A DNA stretch of 64,000 nucleotides, taken from assembly GCF_044344315.1 (NCBI RefSeq), contig NZ_JBIJDC010000005.1:1-64000 (forward strand), given 5' to 3'. The notes below the pieces were generated by a model. The model was not told the origin of the DNA. It made no database searches and saw only the letters and a list, made by a program, of their open reading frames with translations. Source of the stretch: Zoogloea sp044344315 (GTDB lineage Bacteria; Pseudomonadota; Gammaproteobacteria; Burkholderiales; Rhodocyclaceae). A program made the position numbers and the translations under genes. This document shows positions 17,423-26,900 of the stretch, piece after piece. Within the stretch, counting starts at the first letter, position 1, and each line of letters begins with the position of its first letter.

Positions 17423-19227
17423 ATACCCTTGCGCCGCATCTGGTGCGGCCCCCTAATTCGGCCATGGACGAGGACGCCCTCGCGCGTCTCCTGCTGCGCT
17501 ATGGCGTCGGGCAGGGTGAGCAGGCGGCTGTGCGGGCCTTCGGGCGGATCATCCGCGCCGGCGAGCTGGAGGAGGCCCTCCTGTCGCGCTTCGATCTTGG
17601 TGAGGCCGCGGTGGGTGTTGAGCCCTCCCTGAGGGCTTTCTGCACTGAACTGGCACGGATCACCGAGTGGGACTTCACCCCCGCCTGGCCGGCCCGGTTG
17701 GTGGATCTGTGGTCAGAGTGCTATCTGGGCGGGGCTGTGGCGGAGTTTCCCTTCATCGCCATCGAGGCCCTGATGGCGTCGTGCCAGCTGCATCTGTTCA
17801 GCGATCGAGCCATGGTCCATCGCCTTGAGCTCGACATCCTGACAGCCCTCGTACGTCTGGGGTGGTGCCTGGGGGGCCTGCTGTCCGAGGTGTCCATCGA
17901 TCATGAGCAAACCTTCCGGCTTAATGCCGAGGACGGCGATGCGGTCCTCGGCATTCCCAACCGGCGACGCTTTCTGACGCTGCTTGCCGATGGTCTGTCA
18001 CGTGTTGCCGATGGGCAGGCGGTGGGGCTGCTGGTGCTGGACATCGAGTGGGGGCGCTCGGTGGATGTCCTGGCCATGGACGAGCGCGATCACCTGCGCC
18101 TGGCCCTCTCGGATGCCATGCGGGCGGTGCTGCGATCGAACGATATCCTGTGTGCCCTCGGCGACGATCAATGGGCTGTCATCCTGCCGGCGCTGCAGCA
18201 CCCGGCCCAGGTGTCCCTGGCCGGAAGCAAGCTGGTTGACGCCTGCGAAGTCTTGCGCGGTAACAACTTCCCCGGGCAGCGGGGGCGCTTCCATGCGGGT
18301 GGCGCCTGGGCGCCGGAGCATGCTGCCGACCCGCTCGGTCTGGTGCATGCGGCGCGAGCGGCCCTGGTGGCGGCGAAGGCTTCCGGTCGGGCCTTTGACC
18401 TCTATTGTTCAGAAACGGCCGCCCGCAGCCATGGCGATGCGGGTTTCGAGTCGGAAGTGGCCCGGGCCCTGGAGGCACGCCAGTTTCAGTTACACCTCCA
18501 GCCCCAGGTCGAGTTGCCTTCGCGCCGGCTCGTCGGGGCCGAGGCTCTGCTGCGTTGGCGGCGGGAGGGGCGGGGGTTCGCATCGCCGCCCGACATCCTG
18601 CAGGTTCTTGAGCGTATCGGTCTGATGGCGGAGCTGTCGCGCTGGGTGATCCAGCAGGCCGCCCAGGTGCTGGCCACGCTGGCTGCGGCCGGGTGCGAGG
18701 TGGCGGTGTCCGTGAATCTCGTGGCCGAAGATCTGAAGGATCCGGAACTGCCTCTCTTTATCCGGCAAACCTGCGAAACCTGGCGGGTACAGGAATCCCG
18801 CATGTGTTTCGAGCTTACCGAGGGTGGTCTGGTATCTCGGGACGGGATGTCCGCGCGCAACCTGGAGGCCCTGCGTGTGGGCGGCGGCCGTCTGGCCCTG
18901 GATGATTTCGGGACAGGCTATTCGTCCATGGACTATCTGCGTCGCCTGCCAGTGGACGAACTCAAGCTCGACAAATCCTTTGTCGAACGCATCACTATCA
19001 CCGATAACGATCGTGCGATCGTCGAACTGATGGTGCGTATTGCCCACACCTTTGGTCTTGAGGTGGTGGCCGAAGGGGTTGAGGACGCAGCCACCGAGGC
19101 GGTACTCAACGAGATGGGCTGTGACCGGGCTCAGGGCTACCTTTATGCGCCTGCCATGCCCATCGAGCAGTTCATTGCCTGGTGGAAGTCACGCCGTGAT
19201 GCGCTGGTGGGCACCGAGACGCCCTGA
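17419..19227 (+). CDS. GGDEF/EAL protein with degenerate GGDEF
   Basis: A 602-aa protein with three parts: an N-terminal helical region (about 1-160) of unknown function, a GGDEF-like domain, and an EAL domain. The GGDEF signature is replaced by LGDDQ (247-251), so diguanylate cyclase activity is unlikely. The EAL domain keeps EALLRW (375-380), NLVAEDL, FELTEGG, DDFGTGYSS (495-503), LKLDKSFV and VVAEGVED, so it should hydrolyse c-di-GMP. No signal peptide or membrane segment is seen. It overlaps the HD-GYP gene by ATGA. The pair may put two phosphodiesterases under one control. Confidence 0.9.
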   Translation: MNTLAPHLVRPPNSAMDEDALARLLLRYGVGQGEQAAVRAFGRIIRAGELEEALLSRFDLGEAAVGVEPSLRAFCTELARITEWDFTPAWPARLVDLWSECYLGGAVAEFPFIAIEALMASCQLHLFSDRAMVHRLELDILTALVRLGWCLGGLLSEVSIDHEQTFRLNAEDGDAVLGIPNRRRFLTLLADGLSRVADGQAVGLLVLDIEWGRSVDVLAMDERDHLRLALSDAMRAVLRSNDILCALGDDQWAVILPALQHPAQVSLAGSKLVDACEVLRGNNFPGQRGRFHAGGAWAPEHAADPLGLVHAARAALVAAKASGRAFDLYCSETAARSHGDAGFESEVARALEARQFQLHLQPQVELPSRRLVGAEALLRWRREGRGFASPPDILQVLERIGLMAELSRWVIQQAAQVLATLAAAGCEVAVSVNLVAEDLKDPELPLFIRQTCETWRVQESRMCFELTEGGLVSRDGMSARNLEALRVGGGRLALDDFGTGYSSMDYLRRLPVDELKLDKSFVERITITDNDRAIVELMVRIAHTFGLEVVAEGVEDAATEAVLNEMGCDRAQGYLYAPAMPIEQFIAWWKSRRDALVGTETP

Positions 19228-19245
19228 GCCACGTTCTGTTTCGGC

Positions 19246-19728
19246 TTATTCCCGGGGTTTACGCCGCTTGCGCGTTTCGGGTTCGGGCGCAGGATCGGCT
19301 TCCGCCTTGGCCGCGCTTTCGCTGTCGGCATGGTCGCCGCCATCGCCGTCCGCCGAGGCAGAGTGATCTTTTCCGGCATCGGTGTCGCCGTGATCTGCCG
19401 CTTTCTTCTTCTTTTTGGACGAGGGCGGGGCGGGCGGCGGGGGAGGCGGAAGCAGAGGTACGACTTCGGCGATCTTGTTCTCCACCATGTAGTCGTTCAT
19501 TTCCTTCCAGCCCGCAAACACGGCCGCCTTCGACGCGGTCGTGTTGAGGGTGTAGCAGTCCTCGATGGCACGCCCGGCATGGCGACAGGCGCTGCCGATG
19601 GCCTTGCCGTCGGCTTCGGCCTGGGCACTGGCTTTGGCAGGGTCCGGAATCCCGAGCTGCTCGCAGCCCCCCGTGACGGCAGCACAGGTAGCCAGGGCCA
19701 GCATGAAGCGAAGAGACGGTTTTGTCAT
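19246..19728 (-). CDS. Putative lipoprotein, proline- and lysine-rich
   Basis: A 160-aa protein with a lipobox VTGGC ending at about residue 22, preceded by a short basic and hydrophobic leader. It is therefore likely a lipoprotein. Residues about 40-90 are compact and contain two cysteines (SACRHAGRAIEDCYTL). The C-terminal half is low complexity: a run of prolines, then five lysines, then acidic and Ala/Asp-rich sequence ending in RKRRKPRE. I do not recognise a family. It converges on the EAL gene, with 18 bases between stops. Confidence 0.7.
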   Translation of the reverse strand: MTKPSLRFMLALATCAAVTGGCEQLGIPDPAKASAQAEADGKAIGSACRHAGRAIEDCYTLNTTASKAAVFAGWKEMNDYMVENKIAEVVPLLPPPPPPAPPSSKKKKKAADHGDTDAGKDHSASADGDGGDHADSESAAKAEADPAPEPETRKRRKPRE

Positions 19729-19877
19729 GGCGCAGGGGGCGATGTTGCTTTGAAGGGTCTACGGCCCCGAGGCTTCCGACTTGAATCCCGCTCCCGCAAA
19801 CAGCCCTGCTGTTCGAGCCTCGTTCTCCTTATAATTATGGGCTGACCTACCTTCTTCCGTCCGTGGACAGGATCCCC

Positions 19878-21170
19878 ATGAATATGCTCAATCGCGGCGC
19901 CCTGTGCGTTGCCATCGCCACCCTGTTTTCCGCCCATGCCGTGGCGGCGCCCAAGAAACCCGCTGCCAAGCCGGCTGCTGCCGCGGCAGCCCCGGTTGCC
20001 GTCAAGGACATCGAGTTGGTGCATACGCTCGGCGCCGACAAGGGGGCCCAGTTGCAGAAGCTGGTGGACCGCTATAACGCGGCTCATCCCCAGGCCAAGG
20101 TTGTGCTGCACGACCGCGCCTGGAACGAGGGCAGCCTCCCGCACCTGATGATCCTGGGTGAGCGTGATCTGACCAGCTTCCTCGCCGGCCCGCAGCGCTA
20201 CCGTCCGCTGCACCAGGTCATGAAGGATTCCGGTGAGCGCTTCGAAACCCTGCGCGCCCCGGCCATGATGACGCCGACCCCGATCGACAGCGCCAACCGT
20301 CTGGTCGCCCTGCCGGTAGGTTTGTCTACCCCGGTGATGTTCTACAACAAGCAGGCATTCCGCGAAGCCGGCCTCGACCCCGAAACCGCACCCAAGACCT
20401 GGCAGGGCCTGCAGGCTGACCTCGGCAAGCTGGTGGCAGCCGGCCAGGCCTGCCCCTATACCACTGCCCAGCCGGCGTGGATTCTTGTTGAGAACATGAG
20501 TGCCTGGCACAACGAGCCGGTGGTCACCGAAGGCAAGAAGGCCTCCCTCGCCATCAACGGCATGCTCGAAGTCAAGCATGTGGCCATGCTGTCCTCGTGG
20601 GTCAAGGCCCGCTACCTCCACCTCTTTGGCCGCGAGGATGAGGCCACCGAGCGCTTCGCCAAGGGGGAGTGTGCCGTGCTGACGGCGCCGTCCGGTGCCT
20701 GGCCCACGCTCAAGCGTCAGGCGTCCTTCGATGTCGGTGTGGCCAGCCTGCCTTACCACGAGGACTACTACGGTGCGCCCCAGAACACCCTCGCCGATGG
20801 CCCGGCCATGTGGATCGGTGCGGGCAAGAGCCCTGCCGAGTACAAGGCCGTGGCGCGTTTCATCAACTTCTGGCTGACAGCCGAGAGCCAGGTGGAGTGG
20901 CAGCGTAATGCGGGCTACCTACCCCTCAACCGTGCGGGTCTGCTGGCCTCCGAGAGCCGCCTGCTGGCGGCCGATCTGCTCAACATCCATGTCGGTGTCC
21001 AGCAACTCACCCACAAGAAGGTCACGGCGATCAGCAAGGCCAGCGCCTATCCCCAGCGCGCTGCCGTGCGCAAGATCATCGAGGAGGAGCTCGAGTCGGT
21101 CTGGGAAGACCGCAAGCCTTCCAAGCTGGCCCTCGACACCGCAGTGGCCCGCTCCCGTCAGCTGGACTGA
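19878..21170 (+). CDS. ugpB: UgpB-like glycerol-3-phosphate ABC transporter binding protein
   Basis: A 430-aa periplasmic solute-binding protein. The ATG at 19878 follows AGGAT and starts a signal peptide, with an Ala/Pro/Lys linker behind it. UgpB-type signatures include a VGLSTPVMFYNKQAFREAG block, ENMSAWHNEPV and FAKGECAVLTAPSGAW. UgpB binds sn-glycerol-3-phosphate or glycerophosphodiesters for UgpAEC. The phosphodiesterase gene ugpQ follows after 8 bases, which supports the assignment. The permease and ATPase genes are missing from the neighbourhood, so they must lie elsewhere or be lost. Confidence 0.85.
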   Translation: MNMLNRGALCVAIATLFSAHAVAAPKKPAAKPAAAAAAPVAVKDIELVHTLGADKGAQLQKLVDRYNAAHPQAKVVLHDRAWNEGSLPHLMILGERDLTSFLAGPQRYRPLHQVMKDSGERFETLRAPAMMTPTPIDSANRLVALPVGLSTPVMFYNKQAFREAGLDPETAPKTWQGLQADLGKLVAAGQACPYTTAQPAWILVENMSAWHNEPVVTEGKKASLAINGMLEVKHVAMLSSWVKARYLHLFGREDEATERFAKGECAVLTAPSGAWPTLKRQASFDVGVASLPYHEDYYGAPQNTLADGPAMWIGAGKSPAEYKAVARFINFWLTAESQVEWQRNAGYLPLNRAGLLASESRLLAADLLNIHVGVQQLTHKKVTAISKASAYPQRAAVRKIIEEELESVWEDRKPSKLALDTAVARSRQLD

Positions 21171-21178
21171 TCCCGTCG

Positions 21179-21934
21179 ATGTCCGGGTGGCTCTGGCCGC
21201 TGCTGCTGGCCCATCGCTGCGGTGGCGCCCATGCTCCCGAGAACACCCTGGCCGGGCTGCTTGTTGCCGCCCGGTTGGGGTGTCGGGCGGTCGAGTTCGA
21301 CGTGATGCTGTCCCGGGACAAGGTCCCGGTATTGATTCACGATGAGACCCTGATGCGTACCGCCGGGGTTCCCGGAGCGGTTCCCGACCTGAGCGCCGTG
21401 CAGTTGCAGGCCACGGACGTGGGGCAGCATTTTCATCCGGCCTTTGGCGGCGAGATGATCCCCACCCTGGAAGCCGCCCTCGCTGCCTGCCGCCAGCTGG
21501 GATTAGCCGCCAATGTTGAGATCAAGCCCGCAGTTGGTCTTGAGGCCGAAACAGGTTCAGTCGTCGGTGCGCAGATCCAGGCCATGCCGGCGGACGAGTG
21601 CCCCGCAGTGTTGCTGTCCTCCTTCTGTGCCGAGGCCTTGCAAGCTGCGGCGCAGCGGGCGCCGGGCCTGCCCCGGGCCCTGCTTGTCGAAGGGTATTCT
21701 CCGGAAAGCCTGGTGTTTGCCCGCCAGCTCGGCTGCGTGTCACTCAATATGGGCTTGTCGGGGCTTGAGGCGGTGCATGTGAAAGCAGTCCTTTCCGCCG
21801 GGCTGCGGGTGATGGTCTATACCGTCAATACACAGGAAGCAGCCAGGCGCCTTGTTGACTGGGGCGTCTGTGGTCTTTTTTCCGATCGGCCTGATTTGTT
21901 GCGGGCCCTCGATACCGAAGTCGGATTTCGCTGA
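21179..21934 (+). CDS. ugpQ: Glycerophosphodiester phosphodiesterase UgpQ
   Basis: A 251-aa cytoplasmic-type enzyme that splits glycerophosphodiesters into glycerol-3-phosphate and an alcohol. Catalytic motifs are AHRCGGAHAPENTLAG (His, Arg, Glu), VEFDVMLSRD and PVLIHDETLMRTA (His, Asp), then NVEIKP. No signal peptide is obvious. The C-terminal part GLRVMVYTVN and GVCGLFSDRPDLL closes the TIM barrel as in other GDPDs. The gene is 8 bases after ugpB, so uptake and breakdown are probably linked. Confidence 0.9.
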   Translation: MSGWLWPLLLAHRCGGAHAPENTLAGLLVAARLGCRAVEFDVMLSRDKVPVLIHDETLMRTAGVPGAVPDLSAVQLQATDVGQHFHPAFGGEMIPTLEAALAACRQLGLAANVEIKPAVGLEAETGSVVGAQIQAMPADECPAVLLSSFCAEALQAAAQRAPGLPRALLVEGYSPESLVFARQLGCVSLNMGLSGLEAVHVKAVLSAGLRVMVYTVNTQEAARRLVDWGVCGLFSDRPDLLRALDTEVGFR

Positions 21935-22010
21935 ATTGCATTGATCCCGGCGGCTTGACGGGATCGCAGTCGGCCCCTACCATCGCGTTTTTTCTAGTCT
22001 GGGCATTGCC

Positions 22011-22979
22011 TTGTCTCTCTCGCAGCTTTACGCGCCGATCGCCGAAGACATGACGGCGCTCGATGCCGTCATCCGGGATCGTCTCTACTCCGACGTGGTT
22101 CTCATCCGCCAGGTGGCCGAGTACATCATCGGCAGCGGCGGCAAGCGCCTGCGTCCCGCCATGGTGCTGTTCACTGCCGGTGCCGCCGGCTACAGGGGCA
22201 GCTATCACCGCGAGCTGGCGGCGGTGGTGGAATTCATCCATACCGCAACCCTCCTGCACGATGACGTCGTCGACGAATCCGAATTGCGGCGCGGGAACAA
22301 GACGGCCAACGCCATGTTCGGCAATGCCGCCTCGGTTCTGGTGGGCGACTTCCTCTATTCGCGTGCCTTCCAGATGATGGTCGGCGCCGACAACATGAAG
22401 GTGATGCGCGTCCTTGCCGATGCCACCAACGTGATTGCCGAAGGCGAAGTCCTGCAGCTGCTCAACTGTCACAACGCGGATGTCGAGGTCGATGACTACC
22501 TGCGCGTGATCCGCTACAAGACGGCCAAGCTCTTTGAAGCGGCGGCCCGGCTTGGCGGCATCCTGGGTGGCGTAGGGGAGGAGATGGAAGACAAGCTGGC
22601 GGCCTTCGGCATGCATATCGGCACCGCCTTCCAGCTGATCGATGACGTCCTCGATTATTCGGGCGACGAAGCCGATACCGGCAAGCACATCGGCGACGAT
22701 CTGGCCGAGGGCAAGCCGACCCTGCCGCTGATCCATGCCATGAAGCACGGCAGCCCCGAACACGCGGCTTGTGTGCGTAGTGCCATCGAAAATGGCGGTC
22801 GCGACGATTTTCCGGCTGTTCTGGAGGCAATTCGTGCCACCGGCGCCATCGAAGCGACCCGAAAAGTGGCTGAAGCCGAGGCAGAACTCGCTTTGAACGC
22901 GCTGGAAGCGCTTCCTGCTTCCATTTTCAAGGAATCCTTGATAGAATTGTCAAAGTTCGCAGTCGCACGGAAGTATTGA
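22011..22979 (+). CDS. ispB: Octaprenyl diphosphate synthase IspB
   Basis: A 322-aa long-chain trans-prenyl diphosphate synthase that makes the ubiquinone side chain. The start is a TTG at 22011, giving the expected SLSQLYAPIAEDM. Motifs are GGKRLRPAMV, the first aspartate-rich LLHDDVVDES, GDFLYSRAFQMMV and the second aspartate-rich LIDDVLDYSGDEAD. Length is usual for IspB. It stands alone, followed by the promoter of a tRNA gene. A long-chain quinone fits a respiratory sulfur oxidiser. Confidence 0.92.
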   Translation: MSLSQLYAPIAEDMTALDAVIRDRLYSDVVLIRQVAEYIIGSGGKRLRPAMVLFTAGAAGYRGSYHRELAAVVEFIHTATLLHDDVVDESELRRGNKTANAMFGNAASVLVGDFLYSRAFQMMVGADNMKVMRVLADATNVIAEGEVLQLLNCHNADVEVDDYLRVIRYKTAKLFEAAARLGGILGGVGEEMEDKLAAFGMHIGTAFQLIDDVLDYSGDEADTGKHIGDDLAEGKPTLPLIHAMKHGSPEHAACVRSAIENGGRDDFPAVLEAIRATGAIEATRKVAEAEAELALNALEALPASIFKESLIELSKFAVARKY

Positions 22980-23002
22980 AGTCCGACGTGATTCAAAAAA
23001 GC

Positions 23003-23031
23003 TTTACAAAACGTCGGTTCTACAATATAAT
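23003..23031 (+). promoter_or_regulatory. Sigma-70 promoter of tRNA-Pro
   Basis: TTTACA (23003-23008) and a perfect TATAAT (23026-23031) are 17 bases apart, about 60 bases before the tRNA. A perfect inverted repeat CCGACGT/ACGTCGG (22983-22989 and 23011-23017) overlaps the -35 side. Confidence 0.8.
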
Positions 23032-23089
23032 GTGCGGCTGTTTAGTTTTGAAGGTTAGCAAAACATCGCTGACCTGGTAGCGAAAGCGT

Positions 23090-23166
23090 CGGGGAATAGC
23101 TCAGCCTGGTAGAGCACTGCGTTCGGGACGCAGGGGCCGGAGGTTCGAATCCTCTTTCCCCGACCA
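23090..23166 (+). tRNA. tRNA-Pro (anticodon CGG)
   Basis: A 77-base cloverleaf. The acceptor stem is CGGGGAA/TTCCCCG with discriminator A and encoded CCA. The anticodon arm is CTGCG-TTCGGGA-CGCAG, giving anticodon CGG for CCG codons. The T arm is GGAGG-TTCGAAT-CCTCT. CCG is a heavily used codon in such GC-rich genes. It is the last standard chromosomal gene before the contractile injection locus. Confidence 0.95.
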
Positions 23167-23206
23167 CCAATACCCGCCACACCGGTATCCCGAAACCGGC
23201 AGGCAA

Positions 23207-23244
23207 GAAAATGGAGCAAGTCCTCGCGACTTTGCTCCATTTTT
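23207..23244 (+). terminator. Rho-independent terminator after tRNA-Pro
   Basis: A long stem (AAATGGAGCAAGTC against GACTTTGCTCCATTT, one bulged base) with a short loop is followed by TTTTTCTTTT. It ends the tRNA transcript. It may also act for the converging immunity gene, because an A-run precedes the stem. Confidence 0.85.
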
Positions 23245-23285
23245 CTTTTGCGCGGCCGCCATGTGGTCTTCGACCGCATGGCACG

Positions 23286-23906
23286 TCAGTTCTTCGCCAT
23301 CCGCATCCCCCCAAACAGCGCCTCATACGATTCCGCCACCGGGTACAGGTTGCCATGCCCCGTTGGGTTGGCCACTTGCCCGGGGTGGCGTTCTTCCCAC
23401 ATCAGCACCAGTTGGTCGATGTCGTGTTCTCCCACCGGAACACCGTCGGCAAGCAGATCCGCAACCATACGGTCGACGGCGGTGTCGTCGAGTTCCAGGT
23501 GTTCGTGGTCCCAGGCGTAAATCGCGCCGTCCTCTGGTGCCATCAGCAGCAGGCTCCCGCCTGCGTCGGTGGCGATGGGGAGGGCGGCGAGGGGCAGGCG
23601 GCCGTCGTAGGTGTCGTCGCGCAGGGCCAGGGCGTCCCAGTCTTCGGGGGCGCCGACAGCGTAGAGGATGTCCACAATGAAAACCGGCCCCAGGGGGCAA
23701 CCGGCGGGCAACCCGATGCTGACCCGCTGCTCGAAAGCACCGGCACCGTGCTCCGCAGAAAAGGTGATGAAGGCCTCGGGCAGCGTGACGCCGGCCTGGG
23801 CGGCCTGCTGGCGCAGGGCGTCCGGTGTCGGGCGCGGTGCCCGGGGGGCGAGGGGATAGAAGCCGAAACGGGTGATGGCAGCTTCGACGGCGGCGTTGCC
23901 GGGCAT
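23286..23906 (-). CDS. SMI1/KNR4-like immunity protein
   Basis: A 206-aa cytosolic protein; the ATG at 23906 is preferred to one eight codons upstream because the latter overlaps the toxin gene. SMI1/KNR4-type features are the helix PDALRQQAAQAGVTLPEAF, the acidic FITFSAEHGAGAF region, and the block APEDGAIYAWDHEHLELDD. SMI1/KNR4 proteins are a frequent immunity family for polymorphic nuclease toxins. It lies 13 bases after the stop of a DUF4157-HNH toxin and is the last gene of the eCIS operon, so it is probably the cognate inhibitor. Binding is inference from position and fold. Confidence 0.75.
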   Translation of the reverse strand: MPGNAAVEAAITRFGFYPLAPRAPRPTPDALRQQAAQAGVTLPEAFITFSAEHGAGAFEQRVSIGLPAGCPLGPVFIVDILYAVGAPEDWDALALRDDTYDGRLPLAALPIATDAGGSLLLMAPEDGAIYAWDHEHLELDDTAVDRMVADLLADGVPVGEHDIDQLVLMWEERHPGQVANPTGHGNLYPVAESYEALFGGMRMAKN

Positions 23907-23919
23907 GGACTGTCTCCTG

Positions 23920-26900
23920 TCAGGGGCCACCGGCCCGGGCGGCCGAGGCGCCGCCGGTGTGGGGCACGTTGGCGTGCAGTTTGGTGGGCACGAGCATCAT
24001 CTGGTTGCCGCCCTGGTGATGATGCCACGTGAAGCCTTCTGCACGGCGGAAGCGTTCGGTGGCAGCGGCAACGGGCTGCCCGTTCGTCATGAAGTCGGCC
24101 TTGGTGTAGCCCGCCGGGGGCTTGCGGGTGCCGTTGGCGATGCCCTCGGCAAACTTGATGTCGGCTTCGGCGAAGTCGCCGGCATGGCCCGTCTGGCCGA
24201 TGTTCACCTGGCCGATGGAGTACTCCCGGAAATCCGGGTAGCCATTGCTGAAGCGCACCCCCTTGTTGCCGACGATGGCCTTGACCTTGGGGTTGGTGGA
24301 TTTCCAGATGGAGTTGCCCGGGGCGCCGCTCCAGCTGCCCCGGCTGCGGGGCAAGCGCGGGCTGGCGAAGATCGACGGCACCTCGGCGGCGTCGAACCAC
24401 GCAGGCAGGCGCGACGCCGGGTTGGCCACCGATTGGTCCAGTTCGGCGAGCTTGATGGAGAGGTTCTCCATTTGCGCAAAGGCGTCGTCCATGGTCTCGG
24501 TGTCGCCCACCTGCTGGGCGCGGGCCAGGATGCGTTCCTGGGCGTCCAGCTCCACTTCGAGCACGCCGCGCACGGCTTGCAGCTTTTCCGGGAGGCTCTT
24601 GCTGGCCCAAATGCCCTTGGTGAGCCCAGACACCGCCTCGATGCGCTTGGCCATCTCGGGGCTTTCCGCCGCCTGGGCGATGTGCATGGCTTCTTCATGG
24701 AGGGCGAAAATGTTGCCATTGCGGCGGAACAGGATGCGGGTGGGCACCAGCTGACCGGCGGCGTTGCGGGTGAACTCGGTAGCCGCTTGGGAGGGTGATT
24801 TCGGCCCGTACAGGCGGGCCCAGTCTTCCTCGCTGAGCACTTCAATGGCGAGGTTGCCGTAGCGCTTGGCCAGGGGTTCCGGCAGTTTGGCCAGCACCAG
24901 GCTGCGCAGGGCGCCTTTGTCAGGGTTGGGCATGCCGCGCCAGTTTGTGCGCAGGGCGCCTTCCATCACCTCTTCCGTCACGCCGGCCTGGTGCGCGATG
25001 CGTCCCACCAGGTTGGCTTCGCGCTCGGTGGCGGCCAGGAGCTTGGCGCCGGTGCGGGCCAGCCCGATCACCGACAGGAAGCTCAGGGCCGAACCCACCA
25101 GTGCCCAGTTGCGGGCGCTCTTGGCCTGGTCCTTGCTGGCGAGCTGGAAACCGCCTTCCAGGTCCAGCTCGGACATGGCCGACACCATCTGGGCGTGCTT
25201 GATCTGCTGGCCGGCCTGGGCCAGCCCGAGGGCAGTGCCGGCGCCGTGGAGCATCAGGCCGGGCCAGGTGAGGCCGCCGGTGAAGAAGCCCGCCACCAGC
25301 AGGGCCAGGTCGAGCCCGAGCAGGCCGATGGTGCCGGCCACCGAGGCAATGGTGTTGAAGACCAGCTCGGCCTTGATGCGCAGGCGGTCCGTTTCGGAGA
25401 AGTGGGCCAGCACTGCGTCGTGGAGCACGTCGAGGCCGAGCACGAAATCCGGGTCATCAAAGAGGGCGAGGCGCACCTTGTTGATGTTGGCCTTGCGGTC
25501 ACGGGCTTCATTGACCGCGGCCATGGCTGCATCGCCACTCCGCTTGTCGGCCAGCGTGTCCTCGATCTGGTCTTCCTCGACCGGGTCCTGGTCGTCCGGT
25601 TTGCGGCTGCTCTTGACCATCAGCGCGGCGGCCGGGCTGCGCTCGTTGATGGTGCCGATTTCCGAGAGCAGCGCATCGCGGCGGTCTATCTGTTCTTCGC
25701 TCGCCTCGCCGTCGCCGATCTCCACGGCCAGGCCTGCCACCTGAACGGTCAGCTCCCGCAGGCGGGCGGTGTCCTTCTGCAACGCGGCGCCGGCCGCCGG
25801 ATCGATGCCGAAGTCGGGCATCATCTGATTCTCGATGCCCTGCAGGTTGGCTTCCGCCTGCTTCAGGTTCACCAGCGCCAGGTTGCGCACCATGCTGCGG
25901 AACATCACCGAAGGGCTCAGCCCCAGGGCGTCAGCCTTGCCCGAGGCCAGCATCTCGGTGTCGGTGTCGAGATAGGCTTCCGGGTTGTTGAGCTGGTCGC
26001 CGCCCTTGAAACGCCCCCCATCCTCGCCCTTCAGGGGCAGGCCACTGGTGGTGGTGAGGGCCACCACCGCCCCGCCCAGGGGCCCGGCCGGCACCACGCG
26101 GGAGTAAGCATCCAGCTCCTTGCCCCAGAACACGTTCGACTGGTCGAAATCTTCCGACAAGCTGTAGGCGTAATAACGCTCCTTCACCTTCACCACGGCC
26201 GACATGCGGCCGGCGTAGCGGGCCATGGCCAGCATCTCGTCGGCCTTGTCGCTGCCTTCCGGCGGGTCGAGCACGCTCTCCAGGGCGATCTCGTCATCGA
26301 AGAACACGTCGTCCCGCCTGGCCACCACGCTGCCCAGCACGTCGGCACCGTCCTCGATCCAGCCCTCCTTGCGCTCCTTCTCCTCGTCGGCCTCCAGCTT
26401 GGCGGCGTCGGCGTTTTCGGCCACCCGTTCGATCAGGGTGTCCACATCCTCCGACAGCAGCGCCTGGAAGAGCCCGAGGTCGAAATTGTCGTACTTGGAA
26501 TACTGCTGGCCCAGCCAGTCGTAGTTCAGGTCGAACCAGCCGCGGACGTTGTCGCCGATCAGAAAATTGGTGCCACCGTAGGCGTCGATGACCGTGTGGG
26601 CCGCTTCGTCTTCAGCGTCGTAGCGGTCACGCAGCGCCGTCAGCCGCGTCATCAGCATTTCGGATTTCTGCACCAGCGGCAGCACCTGGCCGTCGGCGGC
26701 CAGAAGGCGTTCGTAGCCGGCCTCGCCGTAAAGGGCGACGGCCCGCTTCTTCATCTCTTCGTATGACAGGGGGTAGCGGGCCTGCCAGGCCTTCAGCCCG
26801 CCAACGCTGGCGGCGCCATTGATGAAGTTGCTCTCCGGCAACAGCTGCATCTTCTCGAGCTGCCGCTCGTCGTCGCTGGCGTCCTGCACCGGGTCGGGCG

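Noticed and set aside
22983..23017. Inverted repeat CCGACGT/ACGTCGG after ispB as a terminator
   Set aside because: The loop is long, no U-run follows, and it overlaps the tRNA promoter.
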